The notes below the pieces were generated by a model, which worked only from the letters and a program-made list of their open reading frames with translations, did no database searches and was not told the origin of the DNA. Below are positions 1-5,505 of a DNA stretch of 8,202 nt, one piece after another. Both the position numbers and the translations under genes were made by a program. This stretch comes from an uncultured Erysipelotrichaceae bacterium (GTDB taxonomy: Bacteria; Bacillota_I; Bacilli_A; RF39; UBA660), in contig CACXJP010000069.1 of assembly GCA_902768065.1 (NCBI GenBank), positions 1 to 8,202 on the forward strand. Reading direction: 5' to 3'. The stretch's first letter is position 1; each line of letters begins with the position of its first letter.

Positions 1-690
1 CATTTTATAAATTGTACAGGACTAGATGAAAAAGGTCATTATTCATCTAGTTATGATTTAGCGATTGTTGCTAGAGAGTTAATACTTAATCATCCTGATA
101 TTCTTAAGTTCTCTTCAATATATGAAGATTATTTAAGAGAAAATACAGATAGAAAGTTTTGGTTAGTTAATACAAATAAACTTATTAATTTTTATGATGG
201 TGCGGATGGATTAAAGACAGGTCATACTGATAATGCAGGATATTGTTTAGCGGCATCTGCTAGTAGAGGTAATTTAAGACTAATTGGAATTGTTTTGGGA
301 GAGAATAATAGTAAAGTAAGAAATCAAGAAATGATTGAAATGTTGGATTATGGATATAATAATGTTAAATTGAATTGTTTAAAGAAGAAAGGGGATGTTG
401 TAGATAATATAAAAAATGATAGAATTGATGTTAATGGTGTTGATGTTGTATTAAAAAATGATTTATGTATATTAGAAGATGTGATTGATAAGAATAAGTA
501 TGATTATAAAATTGAGTATAAAGATTATAAATTTCCTTTAAAGAAGGGAAATGTAATTGGTAAGATAATTGTTAAAAGTGGAAACCAAATATTAGGTGAA
601 GAGGGTATTTCTGTTGATTGTGATGTAAATAAAATAAGTATTGCAAAATTTGTAAATAAGAACATAATTAGTTTATTATTTGGAATATAA
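1..690 (+). CDS. D-alanyl-D-alanine carboxypeptidase (PBP5/DacF-type), C-terminal part
   Basis: The reading frame is open from base 1 to the TAA at 688-690, giving 229 codons; the start lies outside the window. The first residues (HFINCTGLDEKGHYSS, then a DLAIVARELI helix) match the region of S11-family carboxypeptidases that follows the SxN motif. The third active-site motif, KTG, is at 214-222, within DGLKTGHT...AGYCLAASA, which is typical of PBP5/DacA/DacF. The SxxK serine and SxN motif are upstream and cannot be checked. From about residue 130 the sequence is a divergent, beta-rich region like the PBP5 C-terminal domain. It ends in an amphipathic stretch (KFVNKNIISLLFGI) of the kind that anchors these enzymes to the outer face of the membrane. 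The family removes the terminal D-Ala from peptidoglycan pentapeptides, so it limits cross-linking. No terminator hairpin is visible after the stop. Family assignment is firm; the paralogue name is not. Confidence 0.93.
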   Translation, partial: HFINCTGLDEKGHYSSSYDLAIVARELILNHPDILKFSSIYEDYLRENTDRKFWLVNTNKLINFYDGADGLKTGHTDNAGYCLAASASRGNLRLIGIVLGENNSKVRNQEMIEMLDYGYNNVKLNCLKKKGDVVDNIKNDRIDVNGVDVVLKNDLCILEDVIDKNKYDYKIEYKDYKFPLKKGNVIGKIIVKSGNQILGEEGISVDCDVNKISIAKFVNKNIISLLFGI

Positions 691-712
691 CTATATAATT
701 AATGAATTTTTA

Positions 713-721
713 TGTTATAAT
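713..721 (+). promoter_or_regulatory. Extended -10 promoter of the SGNH-like gene
   Basis: TGTTATAAT is a perfect extended -10 element (TGn plus TATAAT at 716-721). The -35 region around 693-698 is only AT-rich. This is the usual trade-off for extended -10 promoters. Transcription would start near 728, giving a leader of about 22 nt that contains the ribosome binding site. Confidence 0.6.
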
Positions 722-734
722 TGAAAGTGGTTGG

Positions 735-741
735 AAAGAGG
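735..741 (+). promoter_or_regulatory. Ribosome binding site that decides the start at 750
   Basis: AAAGAGG lies 8 nt before the ATG at 750. An upstream in-frame ATG at 702 has no such site and lies before the inferred transcription start, so 750 is chosen. Confidence 0.65.
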
Positions 742-749
742 TTGATATT

Positions 750-1718
750 ATGTCAGTTAGAAAAAGTAAACCTTATAGTACTCCTAAGAGAACCGTAAAA
801 AGGAAAAATGATAATGCTAATAAGAACTTTGATGTAACTACTAGAATTAGAGTTGATGAGGTTAGATTGAATGATTCAGATTCTCTTGATACTAGTTTTC
901 TTGAGGGGCGTGTTGAGAGACAATCAAAAAAAGACACGAAAAAAGTTAAGGAAAAAATTCTTAAAGATAACTCAGTAAAAATTAAATATTTAAATACAAT
1001 AAAAAGATTTTTATTTGGTATTGCTTTAATCACATGTATAATTCTATTGGTTGTTTATTTAGTAAATTTTATTAAGAGTAACCATATTTTTGAAAATAAT
1101 ACTACAAAAACTAATAAAGATAATACTGTTGAAAAAACTGATAATATAAATACCAAAAAAGAAATTGATGACAATTTCTTGTTGGTCGGAGATTTTTATA
1201 CTGATAAATTTGATTTAGATGAATATGATCTTGATTATCACTATGTTAAGAGAGCAGATAAAAAATTAACTACATCTAAATTAGTAGATGATATGGGTGG
1301 TTATATTTATAAATACAATCCATCAATTGTTTTCTTACAAATTGGCATAAATGATTTGAATGATAAAAAAAGTATTGAAGAAATTGTTGAAAATTATGAG
1401 AAGATAATTGATTTAATACAAGAAAAAAGATCTTATGCTGATATTTGTATTGAATCATTGATTCCTATTAATAGGGATGCCAAAGATTTTGATGAGGAAT
1501 TTTTTAATAAAGATCTTGATAATGAAGATATAAAGGAATTAAATTCGAAATTAAAAGATTTAGCCAATAGAAAAGATGTTGTATATATTGATTTATACTC
1601 TATGCTTGAAAATGATGGTAAATTAGATGAAAAATTTACAAGTAATGGAATATATTTAAATGAGGATGGATATAAACAGGTTCTTAAAATGATTAAAAAG
1701 TATACTACAAAGGATTAG
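750..1718 (+). CDS. Membrane-anchored SGNH/GDSL-hydrolase-like protein, catalytically degenerate
   Basis: This 322-residue protein has a charged, Lys/Arg-rich cytoplasmic N-terminus (1-85), one transmembrane helix (about 86-107), a polar Asn/Thr/Lys linker (about 108-140) and an extracellular SGNH-like domain (about 141-320). The fold is recognised from VGDFYTD (146-152, block I), PSIVFLQIGINDLND (191-205, block III) and NGIYLNEDGY (299-308, block V). Active members carry GDS in block I and D-x-x-H in block V. Here the nucleophile position is Phe149, the Asp position is Asn299 and the His position is Tyr302. The block II glycine region is also replaced (KRADKKLTT, 167-175). Only the block III Asn201 is kept. 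Esterase or acyltransferase activity of the usual type is therefore unlikely, and a binding or scaffold role is inferred. The gene is intact, with its own promoter and terminator. Its position after a carboxypeptidase gene suggests a cell-surface role, which is inference. Confidence 0.8.
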   Translation: MSVRKSKPYSTPKRTVKRKNDNANKNFDVTTRIRVDEVRLNDSDSLDTSFLEGRVERQSKKDTKKVKEKILKDNSVKIKYLNTIKRFLFGIALITCIILLVVYLVNFIKSNHIFENNTTKTNKDNTVEKTDNINTKKEIDDNFLLVGDFYTDKFDLDEYDLDYHYVKRADKKLTTSKLVDDMGGYIYKYNPSIVFLQIGINDLNDKKSIEEIVENYEKIIDLIQEKRSYADICIESLIPINRDAKDFDEEFFNKDLDNEDIKELNSKLKDLANRKDVVYIDLYSMLENDGKLDEKFTSNGIYLNEDGYKQVLKMIKKYTTKD

Positions 1719-1742
1719 AATTATTGTTCTAATCTTTTTTTT
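1711..1742 (+). terminator. Rho-independent terminator of the SGNH-like gene
   Basis: GATTAGAA (1713-1720) pairs with TTCTAATC (1727-1734) around a six-base loop and is followed by eight T residues. The TAG stop (1716-1718) is inside the left arm. Confidence 0.88.
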
Positions 1743-1748
1743 AATGCA

Positions 1749-1754
1749 TATTAT
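1749..1754 (+). promoter_or_regulatory. Weak candidate -10 for the spoVS-like gene
   Basis: TATTAT lies between the upstream terminator and the ribosome binding site. A possible -35, TTGTTC (1724-1729), sits at a long 19-nt spacing within the terminator. The gene follows a strong terminator and so should need its own promoter, but this match is poor. Confidence 0.3.
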
Positions 1755-1781
1755 AGATTAGAAAGCGAGGATATTATAATT

Positions 1782-1967
1782 ATGGAAATGTTAAAAGTAA
1801 GTAGTAAATCTAATCCAAATAGTGTAGCTGGGGCTATTGCAAATGTTTTTAGAGAGAATGGCAGTGCTCCCATGGGAGTTAATTTAATATGTATTCCGGC
1901 ATTTCAAGATATTACAATTGGTAATGAGGAAAGAACTGCCATAAAAATAATAGTTGAAGCTAGATAG
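1782..1967 (+). CDS. spoVS: SpoVS-like protein lacking 25 internal residues
   Basis: The 61-residue product matches both ends of stage V sporulation protein S. The N-terminus (MEMLKVSSKSNPNSVAGAI) corresponds to SpoVS strand 1 and helix 1. The C-terminus (GVNLICIPAF, then NEERTAIKIIVEAR) corresponds to the last two strands. Standard SpoVS is about 86 residues. The missing block is the segment I recall as running from AEIQAIG to ARGFV, 25 residues, so the gap is exactly in frame. In the Alba-like fold of SpoVS this is strand 2 and helix 2, the centre of the domain. The join lies in NGSAPMGV (residues 26-33). SpoVS is a small nucleic-acid-binding-type protein that affects sporulation and septation in Bacillus and also occurs in non-sporulating bacteria. 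The ribosome binding site GAGG (1767-1770) is 11 nt before the ATG, slightly far. The family call is sure; whether this form folds is unknown. Confidence 0.85.
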   Translation: MEMLKVSSKSNPNSVAGAIANVFRENGSAPMGVNLICIPAFQDITIGNEERTAIKIIVEAR

Positions 1968-1980
1968 TAGCTTCTTTTTT
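1956..1980 (+). terminator. Terminator overlapping the end of the spoVS-like gene
   Basis: GAAGCTA (1956-1962) pairs with TAGCTTC (1968-1974) around the loop GATAG. The loop contains the TAG stop. Six T residues follow, then a further T-rich stretch. Confidence 0.85.
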
Positions 1981-1981
1981 A

Positions 1982-2010
1982 TTGTTTTTTTTAAATATTT
2001 ATTTTATAAT
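1982..2010 (+). promoter_or_regulatory. Sigma-A-type promoter of the zinc-ribbon membrane protein
   Basis: TTGTTT (1982-1987) and TATAAT (2005-2010) are separated by 17 bp. It starts directly after the spoVS terminator. The leader would be about 14 nt and holds TGGTGA (2021-2026), which serves as the ribosome binding site. Confidence 0.75.
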
Positions 2011-2030
2011 GAAATTAGAATGGTGATAGT

Positions 2031-2876
2031 ATGGAAGATAGAGGAAGTTATACAATTTATTGTCCTAGATGTGGAAGTGAAATGAAGAATAATTCTAGAT
2101 ACTGTATGAAATGTGGAAATCTTAATATAGATCATCCTGATAATAAGGGGATGGTTAAATATGTGAGTGATGCTAAGGAAAATTATTCTTTCTATGAAGG
2201 AAATGTATATATAAAAGATGGGAATATTAATAGTATTAATAATTATGTTTCTCTTAGAAAGAGTTTTAAGTCATGTTTTATTGTAAATATAATTCTTTAC
2301 TTAGTTGTAATTCTTTTCACTTTTTTTGCATACTATAATGCTCTAGGATCTATTGAAGAAGTATTGAAATCTAATATTGTATATAATGTTATAGGTATTT
2401 CTGTATCGTTTATTTATATTTTTGCATATGAGCTTATTTTTGTTAAGTTAGGCTTTTCTTGGTGGAAGGCTTTAATCCCTATATATAATTTGATGTTGAT
2501 ATCTAAAAGAGTATTTAATAATAAATATGTTTGGTTGTTATCTTTTGTTCCAATAGTTGGAGAAATATATTTAATTGTATTATTATATAAATTGGGAGTT
2601 AAATTTGGTAAGAGTGGAATTCTTACAGTAATTTTGCCTATAATCATGATATTAATTATTTCTTTTGGAGAATCAATGTTTGATAATACAAAGATGATTT
2701 CTGATGATGATTATGCTTATTGTTTTAAAATTAAGAAGATTTTTATATTTGTTTGTTTGTTTTTTATAATAGGATCTATAGTGTTAATTATTCTTGATAA
2801 ATCAATTTTAAATTATGTTGATGATTTTCTAAAGAATAAATACAACGAAGTAAAAGAAATATTTGGATGGGATTAA
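2031..2876 (+). CDS. Zinc-ribbon multi-pass membrane protein, DUF5684-like
   Basis: This 281-residue protein begins with a short zinc ribbon whose ligands are Cys11, Cys14, Cys25 and Cys28 (CPRCG and CMKCG). A polar linker follows to about residue 80. Hydrophobic helices are visible at about 81-101, 118-139, 166-187, 196-212 and 236-255, and the tail is charged. The stretch GFSWWKALIPIYNLMLISKR (141-160) resembles the WKALIP-YN signature of the DUF5684 membrane family found in many Firmicutes, sometimes beside a signal-peptidase-like region. No catalytic residues are evident. The gene stands alone between the spoVS terminator and the T-box promoter, with its own promoter. I see no clear terminator after it, so some transcription may enter the T-box leader. 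The function is unknown; membrane location with a cytoplasmic zinc ribbon is inferred. Confidence 0.82.
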   Translation: MEDRGSYTIYCPRCGSEMKNNSRYCMKCGNLNIDHPDNKGMVKYVSDAKENYSFYEGNVYIKDGNINSINNYVSLRKSFKSCFIVNIILYLVVILFTFFAYYNALGSIEEVLKSNIVYNVIGISVSFIYIFAYELIFVKLGFSWWKALIPIYNLMLISKRVFNNKYVWLLSFVPIVGEIYLIVLLYKLGVKFGKSGILTVILPIIMILIISFGESMFDNTKMISDDDYAYCFKIKKIFIFVCLFFIIGSIVLIILDKSILNYVDDFLKNKYNEVKEIFGWD

Positions 2877-2890
2877 AAAACATAGAAAAC

Positions 2891-2919
2891 TTGCATATTT
2901 TAAAAAAAAATATTATAAT
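2891..2919 (+). promoter_or_regulatory. Promoter of the T-box/DUF1653/serS unit
   Basis: TTGCAT (2891-2896) and TATAAT (2914-2919) are separated by 17 bp, including an A-rich spacer. Transcription should start near 2926, just before stem I of the T-box. Confidence 0.82.
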
Positions 2920-2925
2920 TTAAAC

Positions 2926-3114
2926 AGGTCGATGATTAGAACTAATAATAAGATTATTTAATTGTAGAGAATTCGTGGTTGGTGAAAACGATATTAAATG
3001 CTTATTTATCTACTCTATAGATAGGTTGTATGCCTCGGGTAATACCGTTATTTAATTAAGAGAAAGTAAGGATGGTACCGTGCTTTAAGCACTCCTTTGG
3101 TATCATCTTTTTTT
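2926..3114 (+). promoter_or_regulatory. T-box riboswitch, probable serine (UCU) specifier
   Basis: The leader carries the T-box AGGATGGTACCGTG (3069-3082; consensus AGGGTGGNACCGCG). Stem I can be traced: a GATGA K-turn-like motif (2931-2935), helix AATAAG/CTTATT (2947-2952 with 3001-3006), helix ATTTAAT/ATTAAAT (2956-2962 with 2993-2999), the AGAGA bulge (2966-2970) and the distal GGTTGGTG loop (2979 on). The 3' side of the specifier loop holds TCT followed by A at 3009-3011, a serine codon. A second TCTA at 3014-3017 probably forms the lower stem. The antiterminator pairs AAGGA (3068-3072) with TCCTT (3093-3097), enclosing GTGCT/AGCAC. The alternative terminator follows. Uncharged tRNA-Ser would stabilise the antiterminator and raise expression of the two downstream genes. 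The T-box call is firm; the exact specifier is inferred from loop position and from serS. Confidence 0.93.
3071..3114 (+). terminator. T-box regulated intrinsic terminator
   Basis: GATGGTACC (3071-3079) pairs with GGTATCATC (3099-3107) with one G-U pair, enclosing GTGCT/AGCAC, and is followed by seven T residues (3108-3114). It uses the T-box bulge bases and so excludes the antiterminator fold. Confidence 0.88.
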
Positions 3115-3134
3115 GTTATTATTGACCATATTTT

Positions 3135-3141
3135 AAGGAGG
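3135..3141 (+). promoter_or_regulatory. Strong ribosome binding site of the DUF1653 gene
   Basis: AAGGAGG lies 7 nt before the ATG at 3149. An in-frame TTG at 3143 is only one base from this site and is therefore rejected as the start. Confidence 0.85.
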
Positions 3142-3148
3142 TTTGTTT

Positions 3149-3400
3149 ATGAGAGTGATAAAACCAAATACTATTTACAGACATTTTAAAGGTTTTAAGG
3201 CATATGTTATTACTTTGGCCAAACACAGTGAGACTGGTGAAGATTTGGTTATTTATGTATGTAATAGTGATGAAGTAAAAGATAAAGGTGGACATCAAGA
3301 TGGAATATATGCGAGACCTCTTTCGATGTTTCTGTCGGAGGTTGATCATAAAAAATATCCAGATGTAAAACAAAAGTATAGATTTGAAGAAATAAAATAG
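3149..3400 (+). CDS. DUF1653 family protein
   Basis: This 83-residue cytoplasmic protein has the DUF1653 pattern: YRHFKG near the N-terminus (residues 10-15), [13 protein letters not shown] in the middle (about 23-35) and [12 protein letters not shown] (about 55-66) before a lysine-rich end. An insertion rich in Lys, Asp and Gly ([14 protein letters not shown]) sits where other members usually have a short YG-type linker. The family is a small beta-rich domain of unknown function. The gene lies directly after the T-box terminator and 16 nt before serS, so both are expected on one mRNA regulated by tRNA-Ser charging. This links the protein to serine or translation supply only by context. No catalytic residues can be named. 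Confidence 0.88.
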   Translation: MRVIKPNTIYRHFKGFKAYVITLAKHSETGEDLVIYVCNSDEVKDKGGHQDGIYARPLSMFLSEVDHKKYPDVKQKYRFEEIK

Positions 3401-3416
3401 AAAAGGAGATTATAAT

Positions 3417-4706
3417 ATGATAGATATTAAATTAATTAGAGAAGATAGAGATTTGGTAAAGGAAAATATTAAAAAGAAATTTCAAGATGAAAAGTTACCA
3501 TTAGTAGATGAGGTTTTTGAACTTGATAAAAGGGTTCGTGAAGTACAAGTTAAGGTTGATGGTTTGAAGGCTGAAAAGAATAAGCTTAGTGGTGAAATTG
3601 GAAAATTAATGAAAGATGGAAAAAAAGATGAAGCAGAAGAGATAAAGAAGACTATTGCTAAATCTGCAGAGGAAATAACTGATCTTGAAAAAGAGCAAGA
3701 AGAATTAAATGCTCAAATAAAAGAAAAGATGATGGTTATTCCACAAATAATGGATAAATCTGTTCCAATTGGAAAAGATGATAGTGAGAATGTAGAGGTT
3801 CAAAAATTTGGTGATCCAGTTGTTCCAGATTATGAGATTCCATATCATGCAGATATAATTGAATCTGTAAATGGAATGGATAAAGATGCAGCAGGTAGAA
3901 CTAGTGGACAAGGTTTTTATTACTTATTAGGTGATATTGCAAGGCTTCATGAGGCAATGATTGCGTATGCAAGAGACTTTATGATTGATAATGGATTTAC
4001 ATATGCTATTCCTCCATTTATGATTCATAGTGATGTTGTAACAGGAGTTATGTCTTTCCCTGAAATGGAAGCTATGATGTATAAAATTGAAGGTGAAGAT
4101 TTATATTTAATTGGTACATCTGAACATTCTATGATTGGTAAGTTTAAAGGACAAATTGTTAAAAAGGAAGAACTTCCTATAAGTATGACAAGTTACTCTC
4201 CTTGTTTTAGAAAAGAGGGCGGTTCTCATGGTCTTGAGGAAAGAGGACTATATAGAGTACATCAATTTGAAAAACAGGAAATGATTGTTATTTGTGAACC
4301 TGAAGAATCTATGGAATGGTATGAAAAGATGTGGAAACTTACTGTTGATATATTTAGAAACTTTGATATTCCCGTAAGACAACTTGAATGTTGTAGTGGT
4401 GATTTAGCTGATTTAAAAGTTAAATCTTGTGATATTGAAGCTTGGAGTCCAAGACAAAAGAAATACTTTGAGGTAGGAAGTTGTTCTACTTTGGGAGATG
4501 CTCAAGCAAGACGTTTAGGAATTAGAGCTAAAGGTGAAAAAGGAACATACTATTTACATACTTTAAATAATACTGTTGTTGCAACTCCACGTGGATTAAT
4601 TGCATTAATTGAAAATAATTATCAAGAAGATGGAAGTATTAAAATTCCTAAAGCTTTACAACCATATATGGGTGGAAAAGATGTAATTAAACCAAAAGAG
4701 AAGTAA
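3417..4706 (+). CDS. serS: Seryl-tRNA synthetase
   Basis: This 429-residue class II synthetase charges tRNA-Ser with serine. Residues 1-110 form the N-terminal tRNA-binding arm, a long Lys/Glu-rich antiparallel coiled coil (about 27-105). The catalytic domain follows: the motif 1 region with IPPF (198-201), TSEH (234-237) in the serine-binding area, motif 2 with FRKEGGSHG then RGLYRVHQFEKQE (264-288, Arg265), and motif 3 with NNTVVATPRGLIALIEN (384-400, Arg392). It ends in the family-typical LQPYMGG (414-420). Length is normal. TSEH and the NNTVVATPR form of motif 3 differ from the usual bacterial TAE and NGSGLAVGR forms and resemble archaeal-type or variant SerRS. Ribosome binding site AAAGGAG (3402-3408) is 8 nt before the ATG. 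The gene is the second of the T-box unit and ends in a terminator. Confidence 0.97.
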   Translation: MIDIKLIREDRDLVKENIKKKFQDEKLPLVDEVFELDKRVREVQVKVDGLKAEKNKLSGEIGKLMKDGKKDEAEEIKKTIAKSAEEITDLEKEQEELNAQIKEKMMVIPQIMDKSVPIGKDDSENVEVQKFGDPVVPDYEIPYHADIIESVNGMDKDAAGRTSGQGFYYLLGDIARLHEAMIAYARDFMIDNGFTYAIPPFMIHSDVVTGVMSFPEMEAMMYKIEGEDLYLIGTSEHSMIGKFKGQIVKKEELPISMTSYSPCFRKEGGSHGLEERGLYRVHQFEKQEMIVICEPEESMEWYEKMWKLTVDIFRNFDIPVRQLECCSGDLADLKVKSCDIEAWSPRQKKYFEVGSCSTLGDAQARRLGIRAKGEKGTYYLHTLNNTVVATPRGLIALIENNYQEDGSIKIPKALQPYMGGKDVIKPKEK

Positions 4707-4732
4707 TATACTTTTCTTTTTTCTTTTGGTTT
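4689..4732 (+). terminator. Terminator after serS, two overlapping hairpins
   Basis: The inner stem AAAAGAGAAGTA (4694-4705) pairs with TACTTTTCTTTT (4709-4720) with one G-U pair. An outer stem AAACCAAAAGA (4689-4699) can pair with TCTTTTGGTTT (4722-4732). The stop codon is inside. Termination is likely at the T-rich stretch, although that stretch is itself paired. Confidence 0.7.
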
Positions 4733-4736
4733 AATA

Positions 4737-4745
4737 TGTTATACT
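4737..4745 (+). promoter_or_regulatory. Extended -10 promoter of the HD-domain gene
   Basis: TGTTATACT is an extended -10 (TATACT at 4740-4745). The -35 area is a T-rich tract of the serS terminator. Transcription would start near 4752, a leader of about 20 nt before the GTG at 4772. Confidence 0.55.
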
Positions 4746-4757
4746 TATTATGATAAT

Positions 4758-4762
4758 GGGAG
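4758..4762 (+). promoter_or_regulatory. Ribosome binding site favouring a GTG start
   Basis: GGGAG directly abuts the ATG codons at 4763 and 4766, leaving no usable spacing. It sits 9 nt before the in-frame GTG at 4772, which is therefore preferred. Confidence 0.6.
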
Positions 4763-4771
4763 ATGATGATA

Positions 4772-5494
4772 GTGAATGATGCTTTTGATAAATATGTTGG
4801 TACTTTTGATTTAGATGATAAGGATATTCAACTAAAATATAATCATTCATATAGAGTTGCTGATTTATCAAAAAAATATGCTAAGTTATTACATTTTAGT
4901 GATGAAGAGGTATTATTAGCTGAGACTATTGGTCTACTTCATGATATAGGTAGATTTGAACAAATAAAAAATTATAATTCTTATGATGATAGTAATAATA
5001 TGGATCATGCTGATTATGGTGTGTTTTTATTATTTGAAAAAGGGTTAATAAAAGACTTTTGGAAGAATGAAAAAGATTATGAATTAATCAGGTTTGCTAT
5101 TGAAAATCATAATAAGTTAACTATTCCAATTATTGATGATGAAAGAATTATGAAATTTGCAAAATTAATTAGGGATGTTGATAAGTTAGATATTATTTAT
5201 ATTTATGCTTTTTTAGATGATGTTAAATTTAATGTTTCTGATGAGTCTATTAGTAAAAGTGTTCTGGATGATATTAAATCACATAGAGTTGTTGAAAGAA
5301 TCAATAGGAATAATGTTAATAATGAGATAGCATTGTCATTTGCATATGCCTTTGATATAAATAATAACGTTATAATAAAAGAGTTTATTAAGAATATTGA
5401 AAAGTTTTATAGTAAATTAAATAGTGATATTTTTAGTGATATATTTAATGAAGTTGATGCTTATTTAAAAAAAAGAGAAATACTTTGTTTGTAG
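4772..5494 (+). CDS. HD-domain metal-dependent phosphohydrolase
   Basis: From the GTG start the protein has 240 residues (243 if the ATG at 4763 is used). It carries HD-superfamily metal ligands: His25 in NHSYRV, the His57-Asp58 pair in GLLHDIGRFEQ, His79 in DHADYG, His113 in ENHNK and the aspartates of RDVDKLD (135, 137). This is the arrangement of small HD phosphohydrolases that cleave phosphate bonds in nucleotides or related compounds. No substrate can be read from the sequence. The protein is soluble, with an Asn/Lys/Ile-rich helical C-terminal half (about 140-240). It starts a transcription unit after the serS terminator and ends 11 nt before the TIM44-like gene, so those two are probably co-transcribed. 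No second catalytic domain such as GGDEF or RelA synthetase is present. Confidence 0.88.
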   Translation: MNDAFDKYVGTFDLDDKDIQLKYNHSYRVADLSKKYAKLLHFSDEEVLLAETIGLLHDIGRFEQIKNYNSYDDSNNMDHADYGVFLLFEKGLIKDFWKNEKDYELIRFAIENHNKLTIPIIDDERIMKFAKLIRDVDKLDIIYIYAFLDDVKFNVSDESISKSVLDDIKSHRVVERINRNNVNNEIALSFAYAFDINNNVIIKEFIKNIEKFYSKLNSDIFSDIFNEVDAYLKKREILCL

Positions 5495-5505
5495 GGAGGA
5501 ATTAG

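Noticed and set aside
295..690. A separate small gene starting at the ATG at 295
   Set aside because: The same frame is open back to base 1 and contains the KTG motif, so this is an internal methionine of the carboxypeptidase.
702..749. Upstream ATG adding 16 residues to the SGNH-like protein
   Set aside because: It has no ribosome binding site and lies before the inferred transcription start; the ATG at 750 has AAAGAGG at good spacing.
773..1033. Minus-strand open frames, here and at 1276-1458, 2414-2647, 3119-3373 and 3705-3911
   Set aside because: They lie opposite well-supported genes, have no ribosome binding sites and show no recognisable domains.
1709..1717. Sigma-H-like -35 match (AAAGGATTA) upstream of the spoVS-like gene
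   Set aside because: No GAAT-type -10 follows at 11-12 nt, and the bases are part of a coding end and terminator stem.
1775..1780. TATAAT just before the spoVS-like ATG
   Set aside because: As a -10 it would start transcription inside the gene; no -35 is present.
3143..3148. TTG start for the DUF1653 gene
   Set aside because: It is one base from the AAGGAGG site; the ATG at 3149 has normal spacing.
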